Below are positions 25,455 to 37,250 of a DNA stretch of 64,000 bases, in pieces. Position numbers and translations under genes: made by a program. Under the pieces are notes generated by a model. It saw only the letters and a program-made list of their open reading frames with translations. It had not been told where the DNA came from and did not search any database. The stretch is taken from NCBI GenBank assembly GCA_014904985.1, contig MU128931.1, forward strand, positions 1-64,000, given 5' to 3'. The number at the start of each line of letters is the position of its first letter. The first letter of the stretch is position 1. This DNA comes from Hydnum rufescens UP504 (Eukaryota > Basidiomycota > Agaricomycetes > Cantharellales > Hydnaceae).

Positions 25455-28400
25455 ATGCCTCCACGAAAAAAGGACGTAGGGAAACCTCGAGATGGGCATG
25501 AAATCGCGACTCTTGCTCTGAAAGAGGTTCGACTGACCTCCCAAGTGCTCTCTGATGCCGCTCAACTTGGGTGGACAACTACTGCACCAACCAAGGACTT
25601 CAGACTCAACGCGTTGATTTCGACAACTGCATCTGCTCGTGCCTCTTTAAAAACGCTTCGGGAACATGATATTGAGCCTTCAATAGAAGTAGAGAAAACG
25701 GCTTGCCAAATTGTTGGTCGATTGATTGCACTGGAAATGGTGTGTGGATCTGAAGCTTCAGAGCTCATTGTGCATACTTAACGTCTATAGTTTTCTGAAG
25801 CATCTGCCATGCTTATCGACTCTATTCCTTTTGTCGTTGCTTTATACGCACCCCCTACTGGCCCTCGAACTCGACAGAGGAAGCGCACCAATTCACATCA
25901 GCATGGTTCAGTCGCTGAAAAAACGACCGCGTTGCTGCTGGAATTACCTCGAACATCCCCTGCAGACATGGGGCCGAGAACCCTGGGGATTGTGGGGACA
26001 TTTCAACTTCATGCGGTTCAAGTCCTGCTGCATAACGCCAACGACGCCACCGTAGAGGTGATCAGCGCCATATTTCCTGTAGAGTGTTGGCAGTTGACAA
26101 TATCCATAGGCAATTGTGGATGGATCCAATATTCTGAAATGGGCTCCACTGCTTCAACAGCATCTTGGCCAGGAGCAATGCTCTGCGCTTATGATCTCAA
26201 CATTCCAAGCTGTTGCGAAGTGTAAATCTCCGGTATCCCCAGTACCACTCTTTCGCCTCCGATCGTGGAGTCTCCGGTGTCTTGCTTACTATTCATCACT
26301 GAAGGGAGATGTCTTCTGGGAGCAAGTTGGGAAGTATTCCACCTCTCTTATAAGAGCGGTTGGGGCAGAAGTAAAAGATCTTGTTACGGCACTACTGGAT
26401 GATCTTTTCATGACTATGGGTGGGGGTGAAGACGGTCATAGATTTATGCGTGGCAAAGGCTTCATCACAATCTGTGAATTCCGTATCAAACTTGCGAAGG
26501 GGGTGAGATCTTTTCCCGTCCTTTCTGTTCGTCCTCCGGTAAAATTTCAGCTCCCATTTTATAGTCCAACGACGTTGCGGGGATTGCTCGGATCAAGGCC
26601 ATTCTCGAACACGCGAGTGAAGCCTCTCCGATTGAGAGTTCACCCTCAATGTCAGTCGACTTCGACCTACGCACCGCCCAACTTTGCGCTGGTATTTCCC
26701 AACCCGCTTCTGTCGTTGAGCATCTTCTTGTGGATCCCACCGGTATGCAATTCCTCCATCGATCTGTGTTGCAGAGCTGACCGATATCTCCTAGCGGACA
26801 TTACTGTTTTGCGAACTGCTGTTCTGGCGGTTGAAGACTGCACACGATTTGTCTCCAGAGAAGACGTACCCGTCAATCTTAAAGAAAAAGTGCATCTGGA
26901 ATTGGAACGATTGCGCCGAGGCTGCATTCGGTTACTTGGTGCCAGATTTGCGGATGTCCACCCTGACAAGATTGAAGAAGTACAACGCCAAACAGTGGAA
27001 CCTAGTACACCAGGAGCCCACCGTTTTCCCTCCGAGGAACCCCCAACTTTCACTGTGGCAGGTGTGAAACTTCTCGCCGCAGTGGTTTCACATTTGACTT
27101 CCATAGCCCCGAAAACCATTCTCCATGTTTGCAAAGCTGTGGATTCGCTTATTGTTCTGGCACGAGTGAGTGCGTCGGGTTCATTTGGGCTCCCTTCTAG
27201 AGGCGCAAGTGATTATCTCGAGCGTGCCTTGTCGATTCTCACCGCCATGACACCGCCATTCTCCCAAGAAGAGTCCTTAAGATACGGAGATGCTCTCAGA
27301 TGCATATCAGCTGCACACTGGATCCTCGCTACCTCGTTGTTCCAGAAAGATCAATTTGCTGCAGCTGTACCATACCTCATTCGGACGTGCGAAATTGCTG
27401 CCACGCTCGTTTCTCTTCCAAAATTCGAGACTCTTGTTCTTGAAATTGAACCTGTGAACCCAAAATTGCCGTCGCCCAGCTCCCGTAGTTCCACTATTGA
27501 GAGCATCACTGCTCAATTACCCAAGCGGTGGGAACTTCTTGGATTCTGTCAAGGACGTACTGGTGACTGGAAGGTAGTACTATCCTGCTTATTATAAATC
27601 CGCTTCATGCACTAAGACGCATGATACATGAAGGCTTCATATCAAGCATATTGTCGTGGTCTTTTTGCTTCCCGCCACCGCCTCATTCGCATCGGGGAAT
27701 TAGCCAGTGCCACACCGTTGTCGCATTTGTTGGCGTTTGAACCAGTGCTCAGAAATATGGGATCAATTGGGGAGCGCCTTACAGTCCTTTCCACATTCGA
27801 GCTCCTCATTCCGACAGAGGTCAGCATTCTTCGGTTATTCGAGAAGGAACTCTCAGGAACAGCCCAGGAAATCATCCCTGCTGAGCTACCTGGTATCGGC
27901 GCCCTGGTCGAATATCAGTATCTTCTGCTTTCTTCACGCGGATCTAAGTCTCAGGAAACGAAGACTGCTCTGTCTGTTCTACTGGAAGACGCGTTGCGGA
28001 TATACGGAGCAGAGGAGTTCCCTATTCGGAGAGCACGGTGAGACAACCATCAACTCGCGAACATATTCTCCATAACACATCGGCCTAGGATCCTTTTGCG
28101 AAAGCTCGAAAGGGCTTTCCATGACGACGATTTAAACGTCGTTTCGCAGATGATAATTGAAATACAAGAGCTACTCTTGTTTGATATCCATTCTCCTGCA
28201 AAGACTTTACCGACTCCGGGCCGCGCCGATTCAATTAATACAACACAAGATGGGAGCCTTTTACGATGTATGTACCAGCATATTGCATCGACATATTTGT
28301 GGTCTGCCCTTGTTGCTCACCGTCACGCTCCCCTGGAAAACTTGATCAATGACGTCTCTGAACCGGTCCACACCGCCTTAAATGTGCTTCGACACCACGT

Positions 28401-31400
28401 ACTATTGAAATTATCGATCCCTGTCAAGGGATCACCGCGGCGGATTCTTGTTGAGGCTCAAAATACGGCCGGAAAGGCAAAGATGTCTGCCCGTTCTGGA
28501 GCACCGCCGAAAACACCTAAACGTAGTTGTGTGTTTTCACCCCCATCTCATGGCCTGACGAGTGTCTCATTCCAGGTACTGCAAAGCGGTCTCCCCCAGA
28601 TTCATTTGCCACGGTCACACCGCAAAAGCCGACAGCTTCGCAAATCGATGAATTACAATCTTTAGATCGACAAATTGGTGAGGATCTTGCTTGCCTCGTG
28701 GGAGAGATATTTTACAAATATAAAGGAATTTGAACCATAGATATGCTGATCCATGTGTTGGATGCACTGGGTTTGACCATTCTCAAGCTTGAGGTATTAC
28801 ATGCACGTCGTGCGCTTAACGAAGCTCATGCTCAGACTCATTCAAATGACGGTGATACAATTTCATTTGGACGTCTGATACATCGGCTGAATTTGAATGT
28901 GCTTTTCAGGTTTTGTCCTGGCATCAATTGACCTTGCCCAAGAATATGCAATTTTGGGTCGCATGGATCGTGCCGGGGGCATGTATGCTGAAGCTCTTGC
29001 CGCATTAGAAGATTCGGATCAGTCGGTATCAAATCGGACTCGCCTACGACTGTATCTCCGATTTGCCGAGGCCACCGTTGCGAGTGGAAATACAGAGGAG
29101 GCCCTTGTTGCATATGCGAAAGCCCAGGCACTCGCAGGAGTCCTAGCTGCGGAACCTGTGTCGTCTGCTGTACAGAAGACCTTACATCAAGTTGGCACTC
29201 TGGAGTGGGGTGCACTTGCCTCACATACGTTTTCTGCCATTCAGGCTAGTCGGGTGGGATTCCATTTCATTCTTTTCAAAAGTCTAATATCAGTACTTAT
29301 CATCCACTCCACAAGGGAAAATTTGTCTCTTCTCTCGATGGCCTTCTACAGGCTTTGCGACTTTGGAATCGAGCTGCAGAACGTCTGTCTCGATTCAACC
29401 CGCCTCCGCCACCCCATCAAAGAGCGCCCGGCACTTTATCTCCCAATCCTTTTGAAGTTTCTGAATCACCTGATGATGGCGCTGTGGTACATCATAAGCC
29501 AGTCTTTGACGGACTGCAATGGAGGATTACTGGAGTGCGTTAATCACATATCTCTGGTGACAGTTCTTTTGTAACACGTACTTCAGGGTATCTTGACGAC
29601 TCTATTTGCCCTTGCACGAGTTTATTTCATGCGAGGATCTGCCAAGGAGTCCCAATTTTTCCTCGAACAAGCACGAACACTGGCTGATTCTGTCCGCGCG
29701 AAGGGCCTTCTTTGCCGGGCGCTTCTCCGCCTTGCGGAACTTAAGACCCATTCTGGCTGCCTCAAGGATGCTGATCAATTACTCTCCACAGCTGCCCCTA
29801 TATTGTTGCAAGTGGGTTCAGTCATACAGTATTTGGCATGTACTACATGCTGATTTGAATTCCAAGCAGATTTCGGGTCCAGACAGTGCCGACATGTATC
29901 GAATTCGTGGAAACTTCAGTCTTCGCTTAGACCAGGTCGACTTGGCCCGGCAATTGTTTGGCACTGCGAGCTCCATCCTAGGAAGCCTTGAGCAATTTTT
30001 TGCTGAAGTGGAGAGCAAGGCGCTCAGAGGTAGCGCGAGGGCTACAGGCATTCAGGTTGAGCAACCAGAAGGCTTGGTCCCTTCCCTTGCTGCTTCCATT
30101 TTGCGGCAGCGAAGTGAGCAGTTATAGAATTCTCCATTCAATTGGACGCTCACAGATTTCTATTCAGTTTGGCTCTTGCGCGATACCGCGGGAAATGACT
30201 CTGAATATGGACGACTACTAGACCAGTTCCTGGCCCTGCCTCCCTCATCCCAGACTAAGGTGGGTTTTGTCGCGAACCATGATTGGTGCTCTCTGACACT
30301 TGGCGTCCTCCGACGTATCTTAGACAGAAGAGCATGGTTTAATGGGGAAATTGAGTTTAGAGGAAGTGTACGCTCGCTTTCGCGCCGACATTGTGCTCAG
30401 TTCTCTCCCGGATTCCAGTACGTTAGTTGTCTGTTATCTATGCGCGCCTCACCAACTGTTTTATCAGCCGTCGCGGTTCCCATGGGAATGTCTGGCGGTG
30501 AGATAGTAACTCCCCCTACAGCTACTCGGGACCTCCTTTCCGCTTTGAGCACTGCAGAGAACTTCTTCTGGTCATGTCTTGAGCTCAATGTCGATCTTGG
30601 AGAAGTCCCCCAAGTCCGGGATGCTGCAATTTCTCTGGCACTGATCCGTGCGTATCAAACGGCGTTGGGAGCAAAGACAAAGAATGTATCAACTGTCACA
30701 GCTGCTGTTTTAGGTATGTCACTTTGTATCGCTCTTAGAAGATCCTCTTTAGTGATACTTTGATCCCTTCCAGATTTAGCGGCAGCACCCACGCTTCGCC
30801 GCGAGCTCTTGGACTGTATCGATCGCAAAACTATTCATAAAGTCGGGGATGACCTTGAATGGCGTATCATGTCTGCCACGGGTTCCCCCTTACGCTCTTC
30901 TCAAAGCAAGCCGCATCGGGGAGCACTCTTATTCACAGGCAATGATTCTGACGATGAGTCCGGGGAGGAAGATCACATGTCCATGACTGACTATTGGCAA
31001 GAACTGCAAGAAAGGTATCGTTCCGAAGGTAGCGATCCGGTTTCTCTTGCAGCATCACAAACAGATTTTCCTTTCAACTGGACGGTGATTAGTGTCACTG
31101 TGACGGAAGACCGGAGTACTATGATTATCTCTCGGCAGAGGCCACACCAAAAGCCGCTTATTTTCTATCTTCCTATGAATCGCCAAGAACGACGAGAGGA
31201 CAATACGGAGAATGATTTCACATACGACGTTGCCATCGAAGAGCTGGAATCAATTATTGATGCCAGCAATGCGACCTCTCGAAATGCTATTGAGGTGTCC
31301 GGGAACGCAGAGAGAAAAGCTTGGTGGGCAGAGCGTATATCCCTCGATAAACGCCTTCGAACGTTGGTGGAGAATGTTGAATTTTGTTGGCTTGGCGTCT

Positions 31401-32815
31401 TTAAGGTCGGCAGATCCCAAAGGATATGCATACTTACCCTACAATTCACTATTTCCCATAACAGACTGCCTTCAGCGAGCCTCCAGTGTTACCTCCGAAT
31501 CTTCTCTCGGCATTTCGTACGAAGTTGGAAACCGTCCTTCGACGAAATGGGTGCATGCACGACAAGAAGTTCAAAATCGATTACATCTTGACGACGTGGT
31601 CTTAGAGTGTTTCTCGACTTTATCGCCAAAATGTCGCGATGAAGAGCTGGAGGATCTTGCATACTTCGTGCTTGATCTATTCCAACTACACGGTGCTCAA
31701 GTAGCTGTGTCTGAAATAGACATGGATCAGGTACTTACCCTATACCGCGGTCTTTTTTTTTGTCCCTCATATCAACTCTTCTCGTCAGCTGGTGGTTGAT
31801 CTACGAGTTGTTTTGGAGGAACATGTCAGCGCGACCAAAAAGATCAATGTGACTTCCCAGTTTGATCACCACATGTTCCTCGTCCTGGACAAGAACGTGC
31901 AAGCTTTCCCTTGGGAATCAATACCAGTACTTCGTGGTCGGTCTGTCAGTCGCATCCCATCAATTTCATTTCTCGTTGATCGGTTGCACCTGGTTCGATA
32001 TCTGGGCGGCCTTCCTGCATCTGGTTCCATGGGATCGAGAGAGGTCATTAACCGAGCTAGGGTGGATCCTCGGAAGACATTCTTCATTCTAAATCCTAGT
32101 GGAGATCTAAAACCTACCCAAGATCGATTCGAGGACTGGCTGAAAGGGATGCGTAAGGTTGGATGGAATGGTATCGTCGGTCGCGTTCCGACTGAGGATG
32201 AAATGATTCGGGCCCTGATGAACAACGATCTAGTGATGTGAGTTCGGCTAATTGCTTTGTTCATCTGTGGGGATTCCAACTGAACTATTCGACTTTCCTA
32301 GCTATTTTGGTCATGGAGGAGCAGAACAATATTTACGTTCGTATAAAATCCGAAATCTTCCGCGGTGCGCATCGACCATGCTTTGGGGATGTTCCTCCGG
32401 TGCACTACGGAATATGGGCGATTTTGATCCTGTTGGGACTCCGTATCACTATATGATCGCAGGATGGTAAGTAGAATGGGATCGATTTTCCCGATTTTAA
32501 GAGTTGACAATAGCCCCGTCTCTGTATCCCTTTAGTCCGTCGCTCATTGCAAATCTCTGGGACGTGACCGACAAAGATATTGACAAGTTTTCTGAGTCGG
32601 TCTTCCGGAACCTGCGGCTAGACGAGCAGCACGTTCGAAACTGGAAACCATCATCGGATGCGAGACCAAAAAAGAGCGCTCCAGATTCAAACGGCACACC
32701 CCCACCCGAAGGAATGTCTATTGTGGCGGCAGTAGCGCTGTCAAGAGATTCGTGCAAACTACCATATCTCACTGGAGCAGCGCCGGTGGTATATGGGATA
32801 CCTTACTACCTTTAA
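25455..32815 (+). CDS. ESP1: Separase (Esp1/Cut1), with one apparent frameshift
   Basis: About twenty-one exons encode a protease of roughly 2,000 residues that cleaves cohesin at anaphase. The long N-terminal part is helical-repeat-like without clear motifs. The C-terminal caspase-like domain is unmistakable: ENVEFCWLGVFK, STLSPKCRDEELEDLAYF, LDKNVQAFPWESIP, GRSVSRIPSISFL, TFFILNPSGDLKPTQ, then the catalytic His in YFGHGGAEQY, CASTMLWGCSSG, and the catalytic Cys in AGCPSLIANLWDVTDKDID, formed across a GT-AG intron beginning at 32467. Near 31573-31576 the frame shifts: AFSEPPVLPPNLLSAFRTKL runs into an A4 tract and NRLHLDDVVLECFS continues in the next frame, so one base is missing relative to an intact gene. 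Start ATG 25455 gives MPPRKKD. It is convergent with MIX17. Confidence 0.92.
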
Positions 32816-32966
32816 CGAGGACATCTTTGTTTATTTCACTAACTCTAAATCCCTCATTAATCTTGATACTCCTATTTGGCCAAGAGGCCACAGGGAGATA
32901 CGAAGTTGATTCTTAATTGTGCGTTAGCGAGTGTAGCATGAGTACATCAGCCTCTGGATATAATGT

Positions 32967-33588
32967 CTAATACGGCCGAGCAGCAGCCTGGCACTAAAGA
33001 ACGAACACGTAAGCACACCGGGTCCCCAAGATTGGGTAAATTTTCCTTACAGCTTTAAGTTGCTCTAAGTACCAGTTGCACGAAGCGGGATCGGCTGCTT
33101 CCAAGCACTTGGTGAAATCTGGACACGAATGACCCCGTCCGTAACCTTCAATACGAGGGGAAAAAACACGTCACATACCACGAGCCTGTACATCGCAGCT
33201 AACCCCTTGCTGGAAGCTCTGGGGAGCAACCGGGGCCGCAGCCTGTTCGACGGGTGCTGGAGCGTGGCTCGAGCCACCGAAGAGCATACTCGACAACCCA
33301 TGGCCAATAGTGGAGCCAACGGCCACAGAGCCCGCAGTAGCAGCCATCTGGGCAAGCATGCCAGGGCCTCCAGAACTACTGGCGGGAACAGGAGCACCAG
33401 GAGCACGTTGGGCAGGAACGTTGCTGTGCGGTTGAGCTGGGGCTGCGACCGTGTGGGCTCCCCGAGATTGCTGGGGTGCCGGAGCTGGTGCCGGACGAGC
33501 AGCAGGACGCGAGCGAGATTGACGCTGTACAACGAAAGTAGCCTTAGATGGATGCCTGCCCCGGAGAATAGTGGAAACATACAGGCAT
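32967..33588 (-). CDS. MIX17: MIX17/CHCHD2-CHCHD10 family mitochondrial protein
   Basis: Four exons (33588-33583, 33524-33179, 33118-33051, 32993-32967) join to 148 residues. The basic Arg/Pro/Ala N-terminus (MPRQSRSRPAARPAPAPAP) resembles a targeting sequence. It is followed by a hydrophobic Gly/Ala segment (MLAQMAATAGSVAVGSTIG, GHGLSSMLFG) and a CHCH domain with two CX9C motifs: CDVQARDFTKC and CNWYLEQLKAC. Such proteins are imported into the intermembrane space by the Mia40 relay and linked to cristae and respiratory function. The second CX9C is completed only by the last small exon. The first exon is 6 nt (ATG CCT). The start is 81 bp from the divergent ATG of the mL45-like gene. Confidence 0.93.
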
Positions 33589-33669
33589 AAGTAGGAGAAA
33601 TTTCTCGATACTTGGAAGGTGGAACCGTGGAAATTATTCAACACCGGGTGTCTCCGAATTTCTACATCC
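33589..33669. promoter_or_regulatory. 81-bp bidirectional promoter, MIX17 / mL45-like
   Basis: Two nuclear genes for mitochondrial proteins start 81 bp apart on opposite strands. Co-regulation is plausible but is inference. The segment is moderately AT-rich, with no element I can name. Confidence 0.5.
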
Positions 33670-34798
33670 ATGGGCTTGTGGCTTCGTGGGCCCTTTCATC
33701 GTTATGGTGGACCACTCCAGCTCATTCGACCATCTCGACCATATGCTACCAAAGGGGGTACACAAAAGCTTCGACCGAGACATATTCCACTTCCCTTGAA
33801 CAAATTGACGGACGAGCAGAAGCATGAAAAGATACTGGAAATGCATAAGAAAAGTGGAAAGCCATCTGATTATGATATTCAGAGCCAGCAGATCCCAGCG
33901 GTGTTTGGTACGGCTCCCTCAATTTCTTCAGTCGATCCATTTTGTTTACCATAGACTTTTTATACAGATATGCACATCCCACACTCAATAATGCAGACGT
34001 GTAGAATCCATGGGATCAAGGGCCCCTGGCGCTGGCTTGTTCAAGAGCTTATGCAATGGTGTGGAAATGCGATCAAGTGAGCAAGGAATGTTTACCGTGG
34101 TGCCTTGGCCTACCCTCAAATAGTTTATTGTGCCCTTAGCTTGCACCGGGCTGTCCAGTACGCTGGGATGCCAGGAATTCTAAGAAGACCCAGTAGATTC
34201 TCACCGAAGGCACTTGGAACCCGCTCTACACGAAGGGGCGCTTGGGTAGCAAAATTACGGGAGGTCGCGAAGTCCCGGTACATCGAATTTAATGAAGCAA
34301 GAGCAAGGTGAGATATCTGTGCGCCCTTCTCTCTCGTTTCTACAGGAGTGCTCAGGACACTCTAGGGGTGACCATGCCGTGATTCGCAAGCTCGCCTCGG
34401 AACCCCTCGTATCGCAAACCCTCGATCGAATGAAGAAATACAAGGGTCTTCGTATGGAATGGAAGTTCATCACCGACCGCCGTCCTACGCAGTGTCTTTC
34501 CATCCGTTCTATCCCTAATGCTGGTCTTGGGCACCCGCCCCCAAGAGCTGGGATGCAACAGGTTCTGATCCGCTTCGAGACACATCAGGTCAGTGAGTTT
34601 CGGTTTTGCTGTCATTAGTGGTAATCTCAAATCCCCCTCTAGACTCTGGCCATATACGATCGGAAGGGGAAACTGCTGCAGGGGAATCCTACACAGGTAA
34701 ACACAGTGAAGGATTATATGATATTTGAGCACCGGAATTGGGCACCAGAAGAAGGGTGGAAATTGAAAGCACAAGTGTACGAGACCAACATAGATTGA
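33670..34798 (+). CDS. Mitochondrial Tim44-like protein (mL45/MBA1 family)
   Basis: Five exons. The N-terminus (MGLWLRGPFHRYGGPLQLIR, RPSRPYATKGG) looks like a mitochondrial presequence. The body carries the Tim44-like fold of mL45/MBA1: GAWVAKLREVAKSRYIEFNE, KLASEPLVSQTLDRMKKYKG, RMEWKFITDRRPTQCLSIRS, QQVLIRFETHQ-TLAIYDRKGK, and the end DYMIFEHRNWAPEEGWKLKA. These proteins sit on the large mitoribosomal subunit near the exit tunnel and help insert nascent chains into the inner membrane. Introns are GT-AG; the second exon ends in NAIN, joined to LHRAVQYAGMPG. ATG 33670 is the first ATG; the frame is open upstream without an earlier ATG. It is convergent with NMD3, with 53 bp between stops. 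Confidence 0.86.
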
Positions 34799-34851
34799 TC
34801 ACTATATGCGATCACAGAGGAAGCCATGATATTATTGATTCGGTTATTGAG

Positions 34852-36905
34852 CTATACAACGTCAGGGGGGGTATCGTCTGCAATAGCAAGATCGTCAAAA
34901 ACTTCCAGTAACTCGTCCACCTTGATTTCGGGGAAATCAGGCTCCACATCTTCATCTTCCCCATCCTCTTCAGGCGCAGGTAAGGTTGTTGCAAGAGCAG
35001 TGGAATCCACGTCCATGGCCTTGCCCCTTCCACCTCGTTTAATTGTCGGTGCTACCATATTCGTGTCGGCACGATATAAATTAACGGTGTTCCGCAACTC
35101 GGGATCCTCCTCTAGATCTCGAAGGAATATCTCGTAGTCGGCTTCCACGCGGGCACGATCAAGACCCCCACGTCGTCCGAGGGCTCCTCGGCCGGCGCCT
35201 TTCACACCATCCTCGATTTCCTCAGCCTCCTTCGCTATCGATTTGAGCTTCCAATTCCGTGCGCGGGGCTTCTTTCGACGGCTGGGATACGTCTTCTTCA
35301 CCAAGATGACGTCGGGTACACGACCCGGATCAAGTTGTTCGAACGCATCGCTGTTGAAATTATTTCTCGAGAGGTAGTAGCCCAGTACCGTGTCGCCTGG
35401 TTGCAGAACGCCGCCGAGGTGCGTCCGAGTGTGGTAGATGGCGTCTGAACCACCCGTGGACCCATCTATGTCCATGTCACCGCCCGCCGGGGCTCCCCCT
35501 GATTGGAAAGCTTTTGCAGGGGCTACTTGGGCATCTGCGAGCACATATTTGCCGCGGGTTTGACCTGATGGCTCGATATCCAACACGACAAATTCGATCA
35601 AGTCGGACACGGTAGCGAGGGAGTCGAAGGGCGTGCGCCAGTAAATAGGGGATGTGCATTCGGCAATTTGAAGCGTACTAGGGTCCATAAGGTGGACCGA
35701 GTTACCCACACGCAAACATATCGTCAAGGGACTGTAAGGTGGAGCCGGATTAATTCCAGTTACGCAAGAAACGCACGTCTTCCATGGACTTACCTGATAT
35801 TGCTGAAAGATCGGGCTTGCTTAGAGGGAATGCAGACTAGATCATCTCGACAAATGGGTACGATTTCGACCGAGTATGTGAATTTGTAATTTGCAGTGTT
35901 TGAATGCGTGTCCGTAGATAAGAGTTGTTCCGAAGTCTTCGACCTGCGAAGAATTCAAGTGAGATATGGTTGCATAGCCGGTAAAGTCATCCCGACGAAC
36001 TTTATTGGTACCACCGCGCTTAGAAAATCCACCATTTTAATTGCATGACTTCGTTGTGCGTAGAAAAAGTCGAGGCCGTCCTTGACTTCTTTGATCGAGA
36101 CAGTGTCCTTGTCGGCACCGTGCTTTAGTATCAGCTGTTCAAGGTACAGGAAAGTCCGCTTGTGGTTGACTTTCTGGCGCACTTGGACCAGCGCCTTCCA
36201 AGTGTTCTTCGCGGCCAACTTTGTACAATCGGGACACTGGCCGTGAAGAATGACATATTCTATCTCGAAAATCTGCTGCAGGATCGTCGAAGTGAAGACC
36301 TTAGAGAAAACGGGGCGTTAGGGGGGGAGATACACAATTCATCAGCAAAGACGAAACACTCGCTTCTTTTTGAATCGTGAGCTTCACTCGTAACCGCTTC
36401 GAGTGTGGCTCCGTCCATATAAAACCCGCGTCTATTAATCGGACTTTATTCAAGCCCTTGAGTTTCTTCAGGCAGATTGCAAGGAGTTCTCGAGATTCGG
36501 GCTGCGCTTGAGTCCAAGCCGCCGGTGGAGACAGAAATCGATCGCAATTCCGACAGAAATTCACGGTCGCTGGAGGAAAATCGATAACTCAGCTCACATC
36601 CAAACCATCGTAAGTGTCAAACAAGAATATTAACATTGTTTTGGGATCCCTTCCGTGATGTCCACTCTATGAGGGCATAAACTCATTAGTAAGAATCTTG
36701 CAACTTAGCGAAGGACCAGAACCTGACTCACGAGTTCCGCAAGCACGGTATGCATAGGTTGGCAGAATTCGGCTCAATCACATCGCCTATGGAACGAGGT
36801 GCACAAACAGTCAATGCCCAACAAGTGCACGAAGGCAACGATCCCGTACTAACCGCAATCGGCACACAGTACGCGGTGCACAGGAGGTTGAATGATGAGA
36901 TCCAT
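34852..36905 (-). CDS. NMD3: NMD3, 60S ribosomal subunit nuclear export adaptor
   Basis: Seven exons. The start MDLIIQPPVHRVLCADCG begins an N-terminal zinc-binding module: VLCADCG-DVIEPNSANLCIPC, LRNSVDITEGIPKQ, and VNFCRNCDRFLSPP, with a further CPDC pair later. Then come LIDAGFIWTEPHSKRLRVKL, TIQKE-VFTSTILQQIFEIEY, a KTFLYLEQL-type helical region, LLSTDTHSNTANYKFTYSVE, IVPICRDDLVCIP, and LVKKTYPSRRKKPRARNWKL. The acidic C-terminus matches the tail that carries the CRM1 export signal in NMD3. The protein binds pre-60S particles and brings them to the exportin. The intron at 36300-36363 is GC-AG (donor GCGAGT) and creates the conserved QKEVF junction; the others are GT-AG. Confidence 0.95.
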
Positions 36906-37250
36906 CCCGATGCTTTGTCTTGCGATTACGAGGGATATAGGCTCTTTGATCCAATGGAACTTTTCGAGCTGTTATAATAGTATTGTGCTTAGTGAGCGCG
37001 TACGATGTACTTGGAATAATTTTACTGTCCAGCCACACCGGAACCATCCGCGATCGACTCAACGCCGGAGCTTGAAACGACCCTGCATAGTTTTCGTTCG
37101 AGTACGACAGCGAAGCCGCAAGGTTAATCACATATTCCGATTCATATTACAACGGTACACCATTTTGGTACTACAGGCTCATTGACCTTGAGACGATACA
37201 TAGGGTTCGATCGAATGCGCAAGACAGAATAGAAAAAGACCAATATCAGG
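36906..37250. other. Intergenic region between phosphoketolase and NMD3
   Basis: 345 bp between the phosphoketolase stop and the NMD3 ATG, both on the minus strand. It should contain the phosphoketolase 3' UTR and the NMD3 promoter. No other feature is seen. Confidence 0.5.

Noticed and set aside
31384..31462. Alternative splice in separase using GTTGGC at 31384 or a GC donor, which would avoid the frameshift.
   Set aside because: It would remove the conserved WLGVFK and replace the family-like AFSEPPVLPPNLL segment. I kept the frameshift reading but list it as the competing explanation.
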